From contig NZ_JAFBED010000010.1 of NCBI RefSeq assembly GCF_016908565.1, positions 32,895 to 96,894 of the forward strand: 64,000 nt of DNA. The letters are read 5' to 3'. Source of the DNA: Sutcliffiella tianshenii. Its GTDB lineage: Bacteria; Bacillota; Bacilli; Bacillales; Bacillaceae_I. The position numbers and the translations under genes were made by a program. The notes under the pieces are model-generated. The model was not told where the DNA came from. It did not search any database and worked only from the letters and a program-made list of their open reading frames with translations. Position 1 is the stretch's first letter. Every line of letters begins with the position of its first letter. Of the stretch, positions 47,251-56,309 are shown one piece after another.

Positions 47251-47392
47251 AGCCTTTGCTTGTATGGATTTGTCTTTTCGTATAAGTACAATGAGGACAT
47301 TTAAAAATCACATTCTGATTGGATTGTGCAGTCAATACCTTGTCCAGTGCTTCCTCTTTGTTGCACTTAGGACAATGAACCATTGGCATCAT
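47249..47392 (-). CDS. Small zinc-ribbon protein (47 aa)
   Basis: A 47-aa frame MMPMVHCPKCNKEEALDKV then QNVIFKCPHCTYTKRQ: two CPxC knuckles spaced 25 residues apart, a classic zinc ribbon, with a basic tail. AGGAG lies 8 nt before the ATG, directly after the stop of the YueI-like gene (47404), so it is cotranscribed and probably coupled with it. A terminator follows at once. Function unknown. Confidence 0.78.
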   Translation of the reverse strand: MMPMVHCPKCNKEEALDKVLTAQSNQNVIFKCPHCTYTKRQIHTSKG

Positions 47393-47403
47393 TCTTACCA
47401 CTC

Positions 47404-47793
47404 CTAACGTAAATGTTTCTTAAACTCCCCGTTTTCCACGAAAATCTCATCCTTGTCGACGGCATGGGGATTTGCCAGCACCAGACCGATATTAGTGGAA
47501 GAGCTCTTATCATCGACTATCGTAAAGGGCACGTTATGCTGATTTGCCATTTTCGTATATTTGGAAAGGTGAGCATAATTGATGTCTCCATCCAAATAAA
47601 GGCGGGAAGCAGGATATTTCTTCATCAAGTCACCAAGTGGCATATACACTTTTGCCTGCATCACCTGCCCATTGGTGAGTGCAAGGATGACGCGTTCCCT
47701 TAACTGTGATAGATACTCTTTCCTCTCACCAGGTTTTATTTCTGGTGTTCCTTTTAAACCTTTATCAATATAATCATCTATGTTCTTTCCCAT
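47404..47793 (-). CDS. YueI family protein (DUF1694)
   Basis: A 129-aa soluble protein: KNIDDYIDKGLKGTPEIKPG, then RKEYLSQLRERVILALTNGQ, and a C-terminal TNIGLVLANPHAVDKDEIFV. The layout matches DUF1694/YueI. Function unknown. AAGGGAGTG before the ATG. Confidence 0.85.
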   Translation of the reverse strand: MGKNIDDYIDKGLKGTPEIKPGERKEYLSQLRERVILALTNGQVMQAKVYMPLGDLMKKYPASRLYLDGDINYAHLSKYTKMANQHNVPFTIVDDKSSSTNIGLVLANPHAVDKDEIFVENGEFKKHLR

Positions 47794-47835
47794 GATACAC
47801 TCCCTTTTACTGTGGCATCAGGTGAGTTTTCAGCA

Positions 47836-48075
47836 TTAATGGATCAGATCGAAAATTTCTATAGCAATCATATCGATATTATCAAATTGGTACGTTTGTG
47901 GACTTTCACCTTTAATAAACACTTCTAGTTCATATGTATTCGTTTTATCAAAAAACTTTACGCTGCATACTTTTTCTCCATTTACTTCAAAGAAACGCTG
48001 AGCGGGCTCGTTTCCAGCCTCTGAAGTTTCTTTCAAGTCATTTAATCTTTTTACAATCCCTACTAATAGTGACAT
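47836..48075 (-). CDS. ykuJ: YkuJ family protein
   Basis: A 79-aa protein, MSLLVGIVKRLNDLKETSEA followed by a small beta domain (RFFEVNGEKVCSVKFF). Same length and position as B. subtilis YkuJ. Function unknown. AGGAGAGTTG before the ATG. Confidence 0.9.
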   Translation of the reverse strand: MSLLVGIVKRLNDLKETSEAGNEPAQRFFEVNGEKVCSVKFFDKTNTYELEVFIKGESPQTYQFDNIDMIAIEIFDLIH

Positions 48076-48270
48076 GTCACAACTCTCCTTCTATTCCTTC
48101 TACCTATATCATTCACCTACATCGCGTTGAACATTCGTTTTTGCAAGTAAAATATAGTAGAAATTTTTTTATATTCGTGCTACATTTTTATTTCCCTCTT
48201 ATTGTAGTCTAAAACGATCCCTAAGAGTGAAAAAAGATGTGAATTTTTTTCTAACGAGGAGTGCAAATAA

Positions 48271-48507
48271 ATGAAAGTGACCGTGTATACACAGCCAGAC
48301 TGCCCACCTTGCCATGTGGTGAAGCAGTTTCTACAACATCATAATATCCCTTTCGAAACTGTCGACATCTCAGAAGATCCGCGCGCTAAGGAATATTTGG
48401 TCTATGAACTGCAGTCCTTTTCCACTCCAACTGTAACAGTGGATGAGGATGTTGTAAAAGGATTCGATTTACAAACCTTGCAGAAGCTCCTGCATATAGA
48501 GGAGTAA
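48271..48507 (+). CDS. Glutaredoxin/NrdH-like protein
   Basis: A 78-aa thioredoxin-fold protein with active site CPPC (residues 11-14 of MKVTVYTQPDCPPCHVVKQF), the TPTV cis-Pro region near 50 and DVVKGFDLQTL at the end. Likely a dithiol redox carrier; electron donor not inferable. GAGGAGTGC before the ATG. Monocistronic, terminator follows. Confidence 0.9.
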   Translation: MKVTVYTQPDCPPCHVVKQFLQHHNIPFETVDISEDPRAKEYLVYELQSFSTPTVTVDEDVVKGFDLQTLQKLLHIEE

Positions 48508-48571
48508 TCCAACAAGCAAGAGAGTACATCATACCATTAAAAACCTTATGAATAAAAGCATTTTATCAAAA

Positions 48572-48605
48572 ATAAAAAAAGAGCTGGGGACTCAGCTCTT
48601 TTTAG
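48572..48605. terminator. Bidirectional terminator
   Basis: AAAGAGCT/AGCTCTTT stem with A7 and T5 flanks. Confidence 0.85.
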
Positions 48606-48608
48606 CTT

Positions 48609-49358
48609 TTATCTTGTGACGAGCATTTTAGGTTCGGCTTCGTGAATGAAATAATGGGAGGCGAACATCGGCAGGAACTGATAGAATGCCAACGTCGGGT
48701 TCTGTGTACCTGGAATGAAAACAAAGCTTGCAAATGGTTGGGTCAGTTGATAAAATGAAAATGTTTTTCCCTTCTCTTTTTGCTGATCATTTACTACATT
48801 CATTGCAGCTGTTTTCTTCTCGTTCTTTAGACTTTCCATCGTCCTTGCATCACTGACTTCTTTTAGAAACCCTGGTTGTTCCTCGTCATAACCATAACTG
48901 ACAACTTGAAGACCCTGTTCGTTCTGTTCCAATTCCACAAATTCATAATGGTCCGGATACAAGTACCCCTCAGATTCATCAACATCAAAGAACTCATATA
49001 CATAAATCCTTCCGCTTGCTTCATCCTGTTTAATCTTGGTATTCTCATCATAAGTAAAGAATGGAATGTAAAAGTGCGGTACGTCTGTTCCATAAGTGAT
49101 ATAACCTTTTTCCTCTTTAAAAAGGTGTGCATCCAAAAATTGCTCCTGATAATCACGTGTAAAATAAGGATCCAATACAGCCTGGATTTCTGTCATATCC
49201 CTATGCTTTTCTCCTAATGTGAATTGGGCTGCTTGAGCATCTTGCAAAATAGAGAAAACTTCTTCTTTCTCAGTAGGAGCTTCCGCTGCCGCATGCGTTA
49301 CGCCAATTAGTAATATGAATATGATTGCAACTGATAGTCTGATATATGCTTTAAGCAA
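48609..49358 (-). CDS. Secreted protein, DUF3993-like
   Basis: A 249-aa protein with a cleavable signal peptide (LSVAIIFILLIGVTHAAAEA, no lipobox). The mature part is rich in aromatic residues (YITYGTDVPHFYIPFFTYDE). I tentatively place it in DUF3993; function unknown. Start TTG at 49358, GGAGGAG 7 nt upstream. The 233 bp before the next gene (49359-49591) hold only AT-rich sequence. Confidence 0.75.
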   Translation of the reverse strand: MLKAYIRLSVAIIFILLIGVTHAAAEAPTEKEEVFSILQDAQAAQFTLGEKHRDMTEIQAVLDPYFTRDYQEQFLDAHLFKEEKGYITYGTDVPHFYIPFFTYDENTKIKQDEASGRIYVYEFFDVDESEGYLYPDHYEFVELEQNEQGLQVVSYGYDEEQPGFLKEVSDARTMESLKNEKKTAAMNVVNDQQKEKGKTFSFYQLTQPFASFVFIPGTQNPTLAFYQFLPMFASHYFIHEAEPKMLVTR

Positions 49359-49591
49359 ATGATTCTCCTCCTATTTAAGATGTCCTCTAATTCTACCAAG
49401 TTTATCCTTTAGAGTGGATGGTAACCGTTCGCAAAATTCCTTGACCATTTGACAAAATATTCGATATACTATTTTTTACCCTTCAAGCACTTTCACAAAC
49501 AATTTCTGATATAAAATTACTCAAAAATAAAAATAAGGTCTTTTTTCCTAATGGATCGTTCGAATCAATTCAGTTAATTTTTACTATAAAA

Positions 49592-49625
49592 ATAAAAAAA
49601 CTGACTAAAAATCTCGTCAGTTTTG
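49592..49625 (-). terminator. Terminator of the small membrane protein gene
   Basis: AAAACTGAC/GTCAGTTTT stem, T7 on the minus strand. Confidence 0.87.
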
Positions 49626-49636
49626 GTTAGGCTAAA

Positions 49637-49873
49637 TTAGGATGACAGCGCTATATACGCAATAAAAATCAATGCCAAAGATATGGCAATAATGTAAGCC
49701 AAAAACACTGGGTTCCTTAATACATAATGATCCTGCACCTTCTCACTTATTGCAGAGTCCATTTCAGAAGTCTGACTGGAATTGGAGCGTCTGCCCACTT
49801 TATAAGCGTATATACTTCCAATCCCAACGACTAATACGCCCAGTATCAATAACATAAAATCGAAAGATCCCAT
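49637..49873 (-). CDS. Small two-helix membrane protein
   Basis: A 78-aa protein with helices at about residues 5-25 and 55-75 separated by a hydrophilic stretch. Start ATG at 49873 behind GAGGTGAG, preferred over a GTG three codons earlier. It follows ykuI by 65 bp and may be cotranscribed. No family recognised. Confidence 0.72.
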   Translation of the reverse strand: MGSFDFMLLILGVLVVGIGSIYAYKVGRRSNSSQTSEMDSAISEKVQDHYVLRNPVFLAYIIAISLALIFIAYIALSS

Positions 49874-49938
49874 TATTCTCACCTCGCGAGCTTTGTTACT
49901 CTTAAGGTTTACTTTCAGTTTGTTTCTATACCTTCCTT

Positions 49939-51153
49939 TTACAAGAAGTCCTGGTTTTCATATAGATATTCATATGCCAGATCTATATAGATGAACTGTC
50001 CTGTGTTGATTGGATAGGAAAATGTGCGGACAGTTTCGCCAGTTTCAATATCGCTATACAAATCTGATAATAGTCCTTTTTTCTCTGCCCTCATTTTCAT
50101 GACATACTCCAAAAAATATGGGCGCCAACTCCAGTTTTTTTGTTTATACCCGGACTGCACCTCCCATTTCCCTTGTTTTTTCACCAGGTTGGATGATAGT
50201 TGGAATCCATTTTCATCACAAACATACATTCTGAAACTGATATCGGAAAAATCTTTGGTAATCAACCTAAGCCAATTATCAAGATCCTCGATTTTTTTCT
50301 TTCCTATTAATTGCTGGATTTTATTTTGAAGCATTTCTGTTAATTGCTGAATGGCTTCAAGTTTTCTCTTTTCATATCTGATAAATTGCTGGAACTTATC
50401 AATTAGCACAGCTTTAGCGTAATCTTCCTGGATAAACGTCGGACCGGGTTTATGTAAATAATATCCTTGATAGTATCTTCCTCCATGACGCCAGGCATAT
50501 TGAAGCTGATAGGATGCTTCCATATTCTCATACAACAGGGTCGCCCCGATTTTCCTGGACAAGACTGCAAGGGAAAAAAGCACGTCCTGGTGCGCACTTA
50601 ACTCATAGCTTTGACGGAGTACTTTCAGGTCCACTTTTAGAATATTAGGGGATAGCCTGCCGATCCGGTCAAGGTCCGAACCTGATTCACCTATATTGGA
50701 TACTGCAATCTGTATACCAAAGGTCCGGTAATAATTGATAAGATGCTGCAGATGCTCAACATCTCCATCATATGTATGTTCATCGATTTCCAGGACGATA
50801 TTTTCAAGCTTCAACCCTTTGGGCACATATGAAAGTAATAGTTCCAACATTGATTCGCCCTGATCATCCAATAATACCCTTGCATTCTGATTGATGAAAA
50901 GAAGAAAGGATTTTTTTGAAGAGGTGTAATCTTTCAAGGCGTGATGGATGATTTTCTTTTCCACTTCCAGAAAGTATTCATCCGGGACATTATTATCACG
51001 GAAAAATGGGCCAAGGCTAAGAATATTCTTTTCATCCATTTTTATCCTTCCCAACACCTCATATCCCACTACCTCTTGCTGGTCGGCACTGAATATTGCT
51101 TGATAATGGGGAATGACCCTTTCTATGTTTGTCATGATATCTAATGGATCCAT
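49939..51153 (-). CDS. ykuI: YkuI-like protein: degenerate EAL domain plus C-terminal PAS-like domain
   Basis: A 404-aa cytosolic protein. The EAL domain spans about residues 15-245 (EVL at 32-34, INQN, VLEIDEH, KVDLK, YENME, QGYYL), followed by a helix and a YkuI_C PAS-like sensory domain. B. subtilis YkuI binds c-di-GMP without clear hydrolysis. Here the metal-binding DDFG motif reads SNIG (Ser at about 152), so loss of catalysis is likely. Start ATG at 51153 behind AAAGGGGAGAAGG. Frame is open upstream without a ribosome site. Confidence 0.93.
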   Translation of the reverse strand: MDPLDIMTNIERVIPHYQAIFSADQQEVVGYEVLGRIKMDEKNILSLGPFFRDNNVPDEYFLEVEKKIIHHALKDYTSSKKSFLLFINQNARVLLDDQGESMLELLLSYVPKGLKLENIVLEIDEHTYDGDVEHLQHLINYYRTFGIQIAVSNIGESGSDLDRIGRLSPNILKVDLKVLRQSYELSAHQDVLFSLAVLSRKIGATLLYENMEASYQLQYAWRHGGRYYQGYYLHKPGPTFIQEDYAKAVLIDKFQQFIRYEKRKLEAIQQLTEMLQNKIQQLIGKKKIEDLDNWLRLITKDFSDISFRMYVCDENGFQLSSNLVKKQGKWEVQSGYKQKNWSWRPYFLEYVMKMRAEKKGLLSDLYSDIETGETVRTFSYPINTGQFIYIDLAYEYLYENQDFL

Positions 51154-51211
51154 ACCCTTCTCCCCTTTTGCCGTATTTCCGAAAATTATATCATGTTTCA
51201 CAAAGAAAAAT

Positions 51212-51240
51212 ACAAAAAAACTGCTGGATTTCAGCAGCTT
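51212..51240 (-). terminator. Terminator between the LysM gene and ykuI
   Basis: GCTGCTG/CAGCAGT stem then T6 on the minus strand. Confidence 0.85.
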
Positions 51241-51268
51241 TCCAAATGTGTCGATATTACATTGGCTA

Positions 51269-51838
51269 TTACTCTCTTCTGGGTATTTTCAATTCCATCC
51301 CGGGGCATAAGCAGTCTGTCTGCAGTTTATTCATTGAACGGATAGCGGCTTTGGAGGTATCGAAACGTTCTGCAATTTTGTGAAGACTGTCCGATGCCAC
51401 AACTGTATGTCGATAGACCGGTACTTTGAGCTCCATTCCCACAAAAAGTGTATCACTTTGCATCTCATTTTCCTGCCTTACAAGAGCCTCTTTTGTTTGC
51501 AGCTGCTGGCAGATGTCCTTTAACGTATCATCTGGCATTACCTTGTAATATCCATAATCAGGGGTGTCTGATTTCCTTATTGCTTCGTTTTGTTTTTCCT
51601 TCATGACAGCAACCAAAAAATTCTGGAATTTGACCCGGTAGCCATTCACCTTCGTCTGGGGAGGAAGGAATTGTTTGGAGTATTGCCTTGCCAGCACCAA
51701 CAGACTTCCTTTTTTTTCAGAACCGTTTTTAGGCTGGGCAAGCTCCACTGCAAATTCATAAAAAGCCTCGGACGGATTAATGTACAGAGTCAACTGTTTA
51801 TTCTCCTCGTCCCATTCATGTTTATAAAACAAACTCAA
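51269..51838 (-). CDS. LysM-repeat protein
   Basis: A 189-aa protein with an unassigned N-terminal domain (about residues 1-90) and two LysM domains at about 95-140 (YYKVMPDDTLKDICQQL) and 143-188 (HTVVASDSLHKIAERF), each ending GMELKVP/GMELKIP. No signal peptide is visible, so it may be a spore-coat/cortex-associated or cytosolic protein. Function unknown. Confidence 0.82.
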   Translation of the reverse strand: MSLFYKHEWDEENKQLTLYINPSEAFYEFAVELAQPKNGSEKKGSLLVLARQYSKQFLPPQTKVNGYRVKFQNFLVAVMKEKQNEAIRKSDTPDYGYYKVMPDDTLKDICQQLQTKEALVRQENEMQSDTLFVGMELKVPVYRHTVVASDSLHKIAERFDTSKAAIRSMNKLQTDCLCPGMELKIPRRE

Positions 51839-51939
51839 CTATATCCCTCCCAGATTCATATTAATTACTTTTAGTATGTATCCAATCTGGAAGGATATAT
51901 CCATATGTCTGCTAATATCGACCAATTAAAATGGAAATC

Positions 51940-52710
51940 TTAAAACGGAAAAGGTTGAAGCCATTGTCCGCCATCCATCGTGACACATTCCCCGTTTATA
52001 TATGCTGCCTTATCAGAGCTTAGGAAATAGGCGAGTTCGGCTATTTCTTCCGGAGTCCCGAATCTTTTGAGCGGAACACTTTCAGCTACTTTCCTTGCCT
52101 CTTCCTCCGATTGCATCAACTTATCCGCTCCACCTGTCCTTTCAATGGGACCAGGGGCGATGGCATTCACCCTTATGCCATATTTGGTACCCCATTCCAC
52201 CGCCAAAGTCCTGGTCAATGAAAGAACACCAGCTTTTGCAGCTGCTGAATGCACGACGCCTGCCCCTGCATTCCAAGCATAGGTGGCCACCATGTTTATC
52301 ATGCTTCCCTGATGCTTTCTTTCCATCCAATACTTTCCAACAGCAGAACTGCAATAAAATGTCCCATTCAATACAATATCAATGACAGACTTCCATCCAT
52401 TTACCGACAGCTTTTCTGCCGGACAAATAAAGTTCCCTGCAGCATTGTTTACCAGTACATCGATGCGGCCGAATGCTTCATCCGTCATTTTCACCATATG
52501 CTCTACATGCTCAGGTTCACGCACGTCCATTTGCACGGTTATGACGCTACCGTTTCCTTGTGCTTCGATCTCTTCCTTCGCAGATGTCAGCCTATCCATA
52601 TCTCTGCCTGTGATCGCTACATTGTACCCTTCTTTGGCAAATTTGATTGCCATATATTTTCCCATCCCACTTGAACCGCCGGTAATGATTGCAACTTTTT
52701 TATCTTCCAT
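51940..52710 (-). CDS. fadH: 2,4-dienoyl-CoA reductase (SDR)
   Basis: A 256-aa short-chain dehydrogenase of unsaturated fatty acid beta-oxidation (YkuF). Rossmann TGGSSGMGKYMA at 11-22, NNAAGNF, and a catalytic region where the usual YxxxK reads HSAAAKAG near 158-165: Lys kept, Tyr replaced, as in the decr/FadH subgroup. No clear FadR box was found in the 52711-52930 gap. AAGGGGGATC before the ATG. Confidence 0.92.
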   Translation of the reverse strand: MEDKKVAIITGGSSGMGKYMAIKFAKEGYNVAITGRDMDRLTSAKEEIEAQGNGSVITVQMDVREPEHVEHMVKMTDEAFGRIDVLVNNAAGNFICPAEKLSVNGWKSVIDIVLNGTFYCSSAVGKYWMERKHQGSMINMVATYAWNAGAGVVHSAAAKAGVLSLTRTLAVEWGTKYGIRVNAIAPGPIERTGGADKLMQSEEEARKVAESVPLKRFGTPEEIAELAYFLSSDKAAYINGECVTMDGGQWLQPFPF

Positions 52711-52930
52711 TTCTGATCCCCCTTATAGCATTTCTTCTATTCTATCTTAATTATCAAAATACTCAAAATGTTTTATTGTACTTTTTCCATAATAAAACAC
52801 ATAAAAAATAGAATAATAGACCAAGGTACTGTGGGCAAGATGATGGTATAATGATTTTTAATGCGTCCTGGCCTCACGGTTGGATGCACAATCAGAAATC
52901 CAAATTTCTATAGGATAGGTTGATTTTCTT

Positions 52931-53794
52931 ATGAAAAAAATGACTAGACGAAACTTTTTGAAACGTATGCTATCCATTCCATTCATTGCGTTCATTTCCA
53001 GTGGTATAGGTTATTGGTATGCTAGATATATAGAACCTAAGCAGATAAAACTAGAATCTCATCTAATTACCCATAAAAATATTCCAAAGGGCTTTTCCGG
53101 GATGAAAGTGGTGCAATTTTCCGACACGCATGTAGGCCACCATTTTGAAAAGAAAGACTTGGAGAATGTAGTAAAAAAAATAAATGATGAACAACCTGAC
53201 GTGGTCATTTTCACAGGGGATCTAATGGATGATCCATTAAATTATCCTCAGGCTGATCATCTTATTTCCATATTGCACAAAATCAAAGCACCACACGGCA
53301 AATTTTCCATTTTTGGCAATCATGATCATGGGGGCTATGGAACTGAAATCTATGAAGAGATAATGGTTGCTTCCGGATTTACAGTCTTAAAAAATGAAAA
53401 TACCACTATAGAATTGATTGACAATAGCCGTATTTATATTGCAGGAGTGGATGACCTGATGCTCGGGCGGCCGGATTTCCGTTCGACTTTGCAAGGGATT
53501 CCCGAGGATGCATTTTCCATACTGCTCGCCCATGAACCTGATGCGTCAAAGGAAATTTCAGAGGAGTTTGCTGCTTGTTTGCAGTTGTCTGGGCATTCAC
53601 ACGGTGGACAGGTTCAGCTTCCTTTCATCGGTCCATTGATAACGCCGCCACTTGGATCAAAATATGTGGAGGGTTTTTACCAATTGAATGATCTGACACT
53701 TTATGTGAATCGTGGCCTTGGGACTACAAGGCAGCCTTACCGATTTCTTGCTCCTCCTGAAATTACTGTTTTCACCCTTGAAAAGCCTAAATAA
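52931..53794 (+). CDS. ykuE: Tat-exported metallophosphoesterase YkuE
   Basis: A 287-aa calcineurin-like phosphoesterase. The N-terminus MKKMTRRNFLKRMLSIPFIA has a twin-arginine (RRNFLK) signal, and B. subtilis YkuE is a known TatAyCy substrate bound to the cell wall. Metal-binding motifs are complete: FSDTHVG, FTGDLMDD, FGNHDHGG, and LSGHSHGGQ. Substrate unknown. Divergent from fadH. Confidence 0.94.
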   Translation: MKKMTRRNFLKRMLSIPFIAFISSGIGYWYARYIEPKQIKLESHLITHKNIPKGFSGMKVVQFSDTHVGHHFEKKDLENVVKKINDEQPDVVIFTGDLMDDPLNYPQADHLISILHKIKAPHGKFSIFGNHDHGGYGTEIYEEIMVASGFTVLKNENTTIELIDNSRIYIAGVDDLMLGRPDFRSTLQGIPEDAFSILLAHEPDASKEISEEFAACLQLSGHSHGGQVQLPFIGPLITPPLGSKYVEGFYQLNDLTLYVNRGLGTTRQPYRFLAPPEITVFTLEKPK

Positions 53795-53885
53795 TAAATG
53801 GGCATTGACCAAGGAGTGATGACAAGCGCACAACCTCCTTTTTTGCCATACAATATAACGACTAAAAAAGGAGGCTCATGTCTAT

Positions 53886-54077
53886 ATGTATAGAAACAAT
53901 CCTTATGGTTCTAGATTTATAGGCGGGTTTGGATTCCCATTCTTTCCATTTTTGGGAGGTCTGGCATTAGGTTCCCTGCTTGCTCCGAGACCATTTTACC
54001 CACCTTATCCGCCTTATCCACCTTATCCGCCTTACCCGCCATATCAACCTTATCCGCCATACCCTTGCTGCCGTTAA
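53886..54077 (+). CDS. Small Pro/Tyr-rich repeat protein
   Basis: A 63-aa protein: hydrophobic Gly/Phe-rich first half (GFGFPFFPFLGGLALGSLLA), then seven tandem PPY triplets with one PYQPY break, ending PCCR. The 9-bp repeat in the DNA is mostly CCTTATCCG-like. Composition resembles small spore-coat proteins, but there is no direct evidence. AAAGGAGG 11 nt before the ATG; own terminator. Confidence 0.8.
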   Translation: MYRNNPYGSRFIGGFGFPFFPFLGGLALGSLLAPRPFYPPYPPYPPYPPYPPYQPYPPYPCCR

Positions 54078-54095
54078 TGTAATTAAATTAAGCTC

Positions 54096-54132
54096 TAAAA
54101 AACCGTCGCTATCCGATGCGACGGCTTTTTAA
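54096..54132. terminator. Bidirectional terminator
   Basis: ACCGTCGC/GCGACGGC stem with A5 and T5 flanks. Confidence 0.9.
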
Positions 54133-54141
54133 TTTGTATAC

Positions 54142-56247
54142 TTATTCTTCGTCTTCTTTTACATGATAAGCAAGAGCAAAGAGAGTCAATTGGCAGTTTA
54201 TGCGATGAGCATCATCCGTATGGACATAATGATAGACACCATTTTCGTCCTGCTCCCGTGCCTTTACATTGTCTGAGAGCTCAAGGGCAAGTGCACTCTT
54301 GATCCGTTTTTTTAAGTGACTTGCAAATACAGGGAAAAGAATTTCCACTCTTTTTTCCATATTACGGGTCATCATATCAGCCGAAGACAAATAGATTTTT
54401 TCTTCTCCATTATGATGGAAATAATATATTCTGCTATGTTCGAGGAATCTGCCTACGATGCTGCGGACCCTGATATTTTCACTCACCTTTTTCATCCCCG
54501 GACGTAAACAACATATACCTCTGACAATGAGCTCAATTTTCACACCTGAGGAGGATGCTTCATAAAGTTTCATGATAAGTGATTTATCTGTGAGCGAATT
54601 CATTTTTGCGATAATCTTTCCATTACCGTATTGGAGATGATATTGAATCTCCTTGTCTATCAATTTAATAAATGTTTCCCTTATATCCATTGGTGACACA
54701 GATAAATGATGAAACTCCGGTTTTTCTGTATAACCGCTTAAATAGTTGAAAAAGTTCGTGGCGTCGATCCCAATTTTGTGATTGGCCGTCATGAGTCCGA
54801 TATCGGTATAGATCTTTGCTGTGGCATCATTGTAATTTCCTGTTCCCAAGTGAACAAACCGTTCTATTTTTCTATTTTTCCGTCGGACAACCAGCGTGAT
54901 TTTACTGTGAGTCTTCAGGTGAGTCATTCCATATATGACATGGCAGCCTGCCTTCTCCAGTTCTTTCGCCCATTGTACGTTATTTTCTTCATCAAACCTA
55001 GCTTTCAATTCCACGAGTACGGTGACTTGCTTACCATTCTCAGCCGACCGTTTCAAGGCTTCTATTACAGGGGAGTCCCCACTGACCCGATACAGTGTCT
55101 GCTTGATTGCAAGAACGTCGGGGTCATCGGCAGCGTCCCGGACAAAATCCAGAACGGGCTCGAAGGATTCGTAGGGGTGATGCAATAAAATATCCTCATC
55201 CAAAAGCTTATCAAAAATATCTTCCTGAAACCCTAATTGTTTGGAGGGCTGTGGAATGAGGGTTTCAAATGTCAAATGCTCCTTTATCTGTGAAAGCTTC
55301 TTGTAAAGCGAAAAAAGGTAGGTTGGATCAAGCGGGCCATCCAGTTCATAAATATCCTCTTTATCAACCTCCAGTTCTTCCATTAGATAAGCCAAAATCG
55401 AAGTGTCCATCTGTCTGGTGCGAACCTCAAGCCGCACAGCCGCCCCCCACTTCCGTTTTTTTAGCTCTTTTTCAATTTCTTTCAAAAGATCACGCGATCC
55501 TTCTTCAAGTATTGTCATATCAGCGTTTCTGGTAATCCTGAATTGTGTGACTGCGATAATATCATAGCCTTTGAATAATTTGTGGATAAAGGAGGTAATT
55601 ACATCTTCAAGCATGATATAGCTGATTCCATTGCCGTTTTCAGGGAGTTTGATGAAACGCTCCAATACAGATGGAACCTGTACAATAGCCCGCTTTATCT
55701 TATGTTCTTCCGGTTCTTCATCATCCTCCAAAGTTATTGCTAAATTGATAGACTTATTGAGAAGCATAGGAAAAGGCCGGTATGCATCTACCGCCAGAGG
55801 TGTAAGTACAGGGAAAATCTGTTCATCGAAATAGTCTTCCAGGTACTTTTTTTGATGAGGGTTTAAGCTTTCCATATGACAAAATCGCACATTTTCTTTT
55901 GATAATTCTTCGTTTAATTGAAGCAGGGTCTGATAGAGTAAATCAACAAGTAGGTGGGTTTCTTGCGATATTCTGCAAAGCTGCTCTTTCGGGGTCAGGC
56001 CGGCTTTGTTTTCCGGTTTATTATAACCTGCCTTCACTTGGTCCTTTATACCGGCCACCCTGACCATAAAGAATTCATCAAGATTAGAGCTGAATATACC
56101 TAGAAACTTGAACCTTTCCAATAACGGATTGGTCAAGTCAATCGCCTCTTCGAGCACACGCTTGTTGAAAGCGAGCCAACTAAGCTCCCTATTGTTGTAA
56201 TAAAGTGGATTATTCAATTCAATTTCTTGAGATCTTGTTGCATCCAT
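54142..56247 (-). CDS. ppk: Polyphosphate kinase
   Basis: PPK1, 701 aa, making polyphosphate from ATP. N-terminal domain YYNNRELSWLAFNKRVLEEA; catalytic PLD-like half with VTVLVELKARFDEENNVQWA (about 395-415), HLKTHSKITLV (phosphorylated His), and a second conserved block ending IYYFHHNGEEKIYLSSADMM. Lies 62 bp after ppx in an operon. ATG at 56247, AAAGGGTG 8 nt upstream. Confidence 0.96.
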   Translation of the reverse strand: MDATRSQEIELNNPLYYNNRELSWLAFNKRVLEEAIDLTNPLLERFKFLGIFSSNLDEFFMVRVAGIKDQVKAGYNKPENKAGLTPKEQLCRISQETHLLVDLLYQTLLQLNEELSKENVRFCHMESLNPHQKKYLEDYFDEQIFPVLTPLAVDAYRPFPMLLNKSINLAITLEDDEEPEEHKIKRAIVQVPSVLERFIKLPENGNGISYIMLEDVITSFIHKLFKGYDIIAVTQFRITRNADMTILEEGSRDLLKEIEKELKKRKWGAAVRLEVRTRQMDTSILAYLMEELEVDKEDIYELDGPLDPTYLFSLYKKLSQIKEHLTFETLIPQPSKQLGFQEDIFDKLLDEDILLHHPYESFEPVLDFVRDAADDPDVLAIKQTLYRVSGDSPVIEALKRSAENGKQVTVLVELKARFDEENNVQWAKELEKAGCHVIYGMTHLKTHSKITLVVRRKNRKIERFVHLGTGNYNDATAKIYTDIGLMTANHKIGIDATNFFNYLSGYTEKPEFHHLSVSPMDIRETFIKLIDKEIQYHLQYGNGKIIAKMNSLTDKSLIMKLYEASSSGVKIELIVRGICCLRPGMKKVSENIRVRSIVGRFLEHSRIYYFHHNGEEKIYLSSADMMTRNMEKRVEILFPVFASHLKKRIKSALALELSDNVKAREQDENGVYHYVHTDDAHRINCQLTLFALAYHVKEDEE

Positions 56248-56309
56248 ATGGGAACACCCTTTGCCTTTTTTTCTTCCTTTAACATGACAAGCATTAAATA
56301 AACATGTTC

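Noticed and set aside
52711..52930. FadR operator at fadH
   Set aside because: No match to TGAATGANTANTNATTCA was found in the gap.
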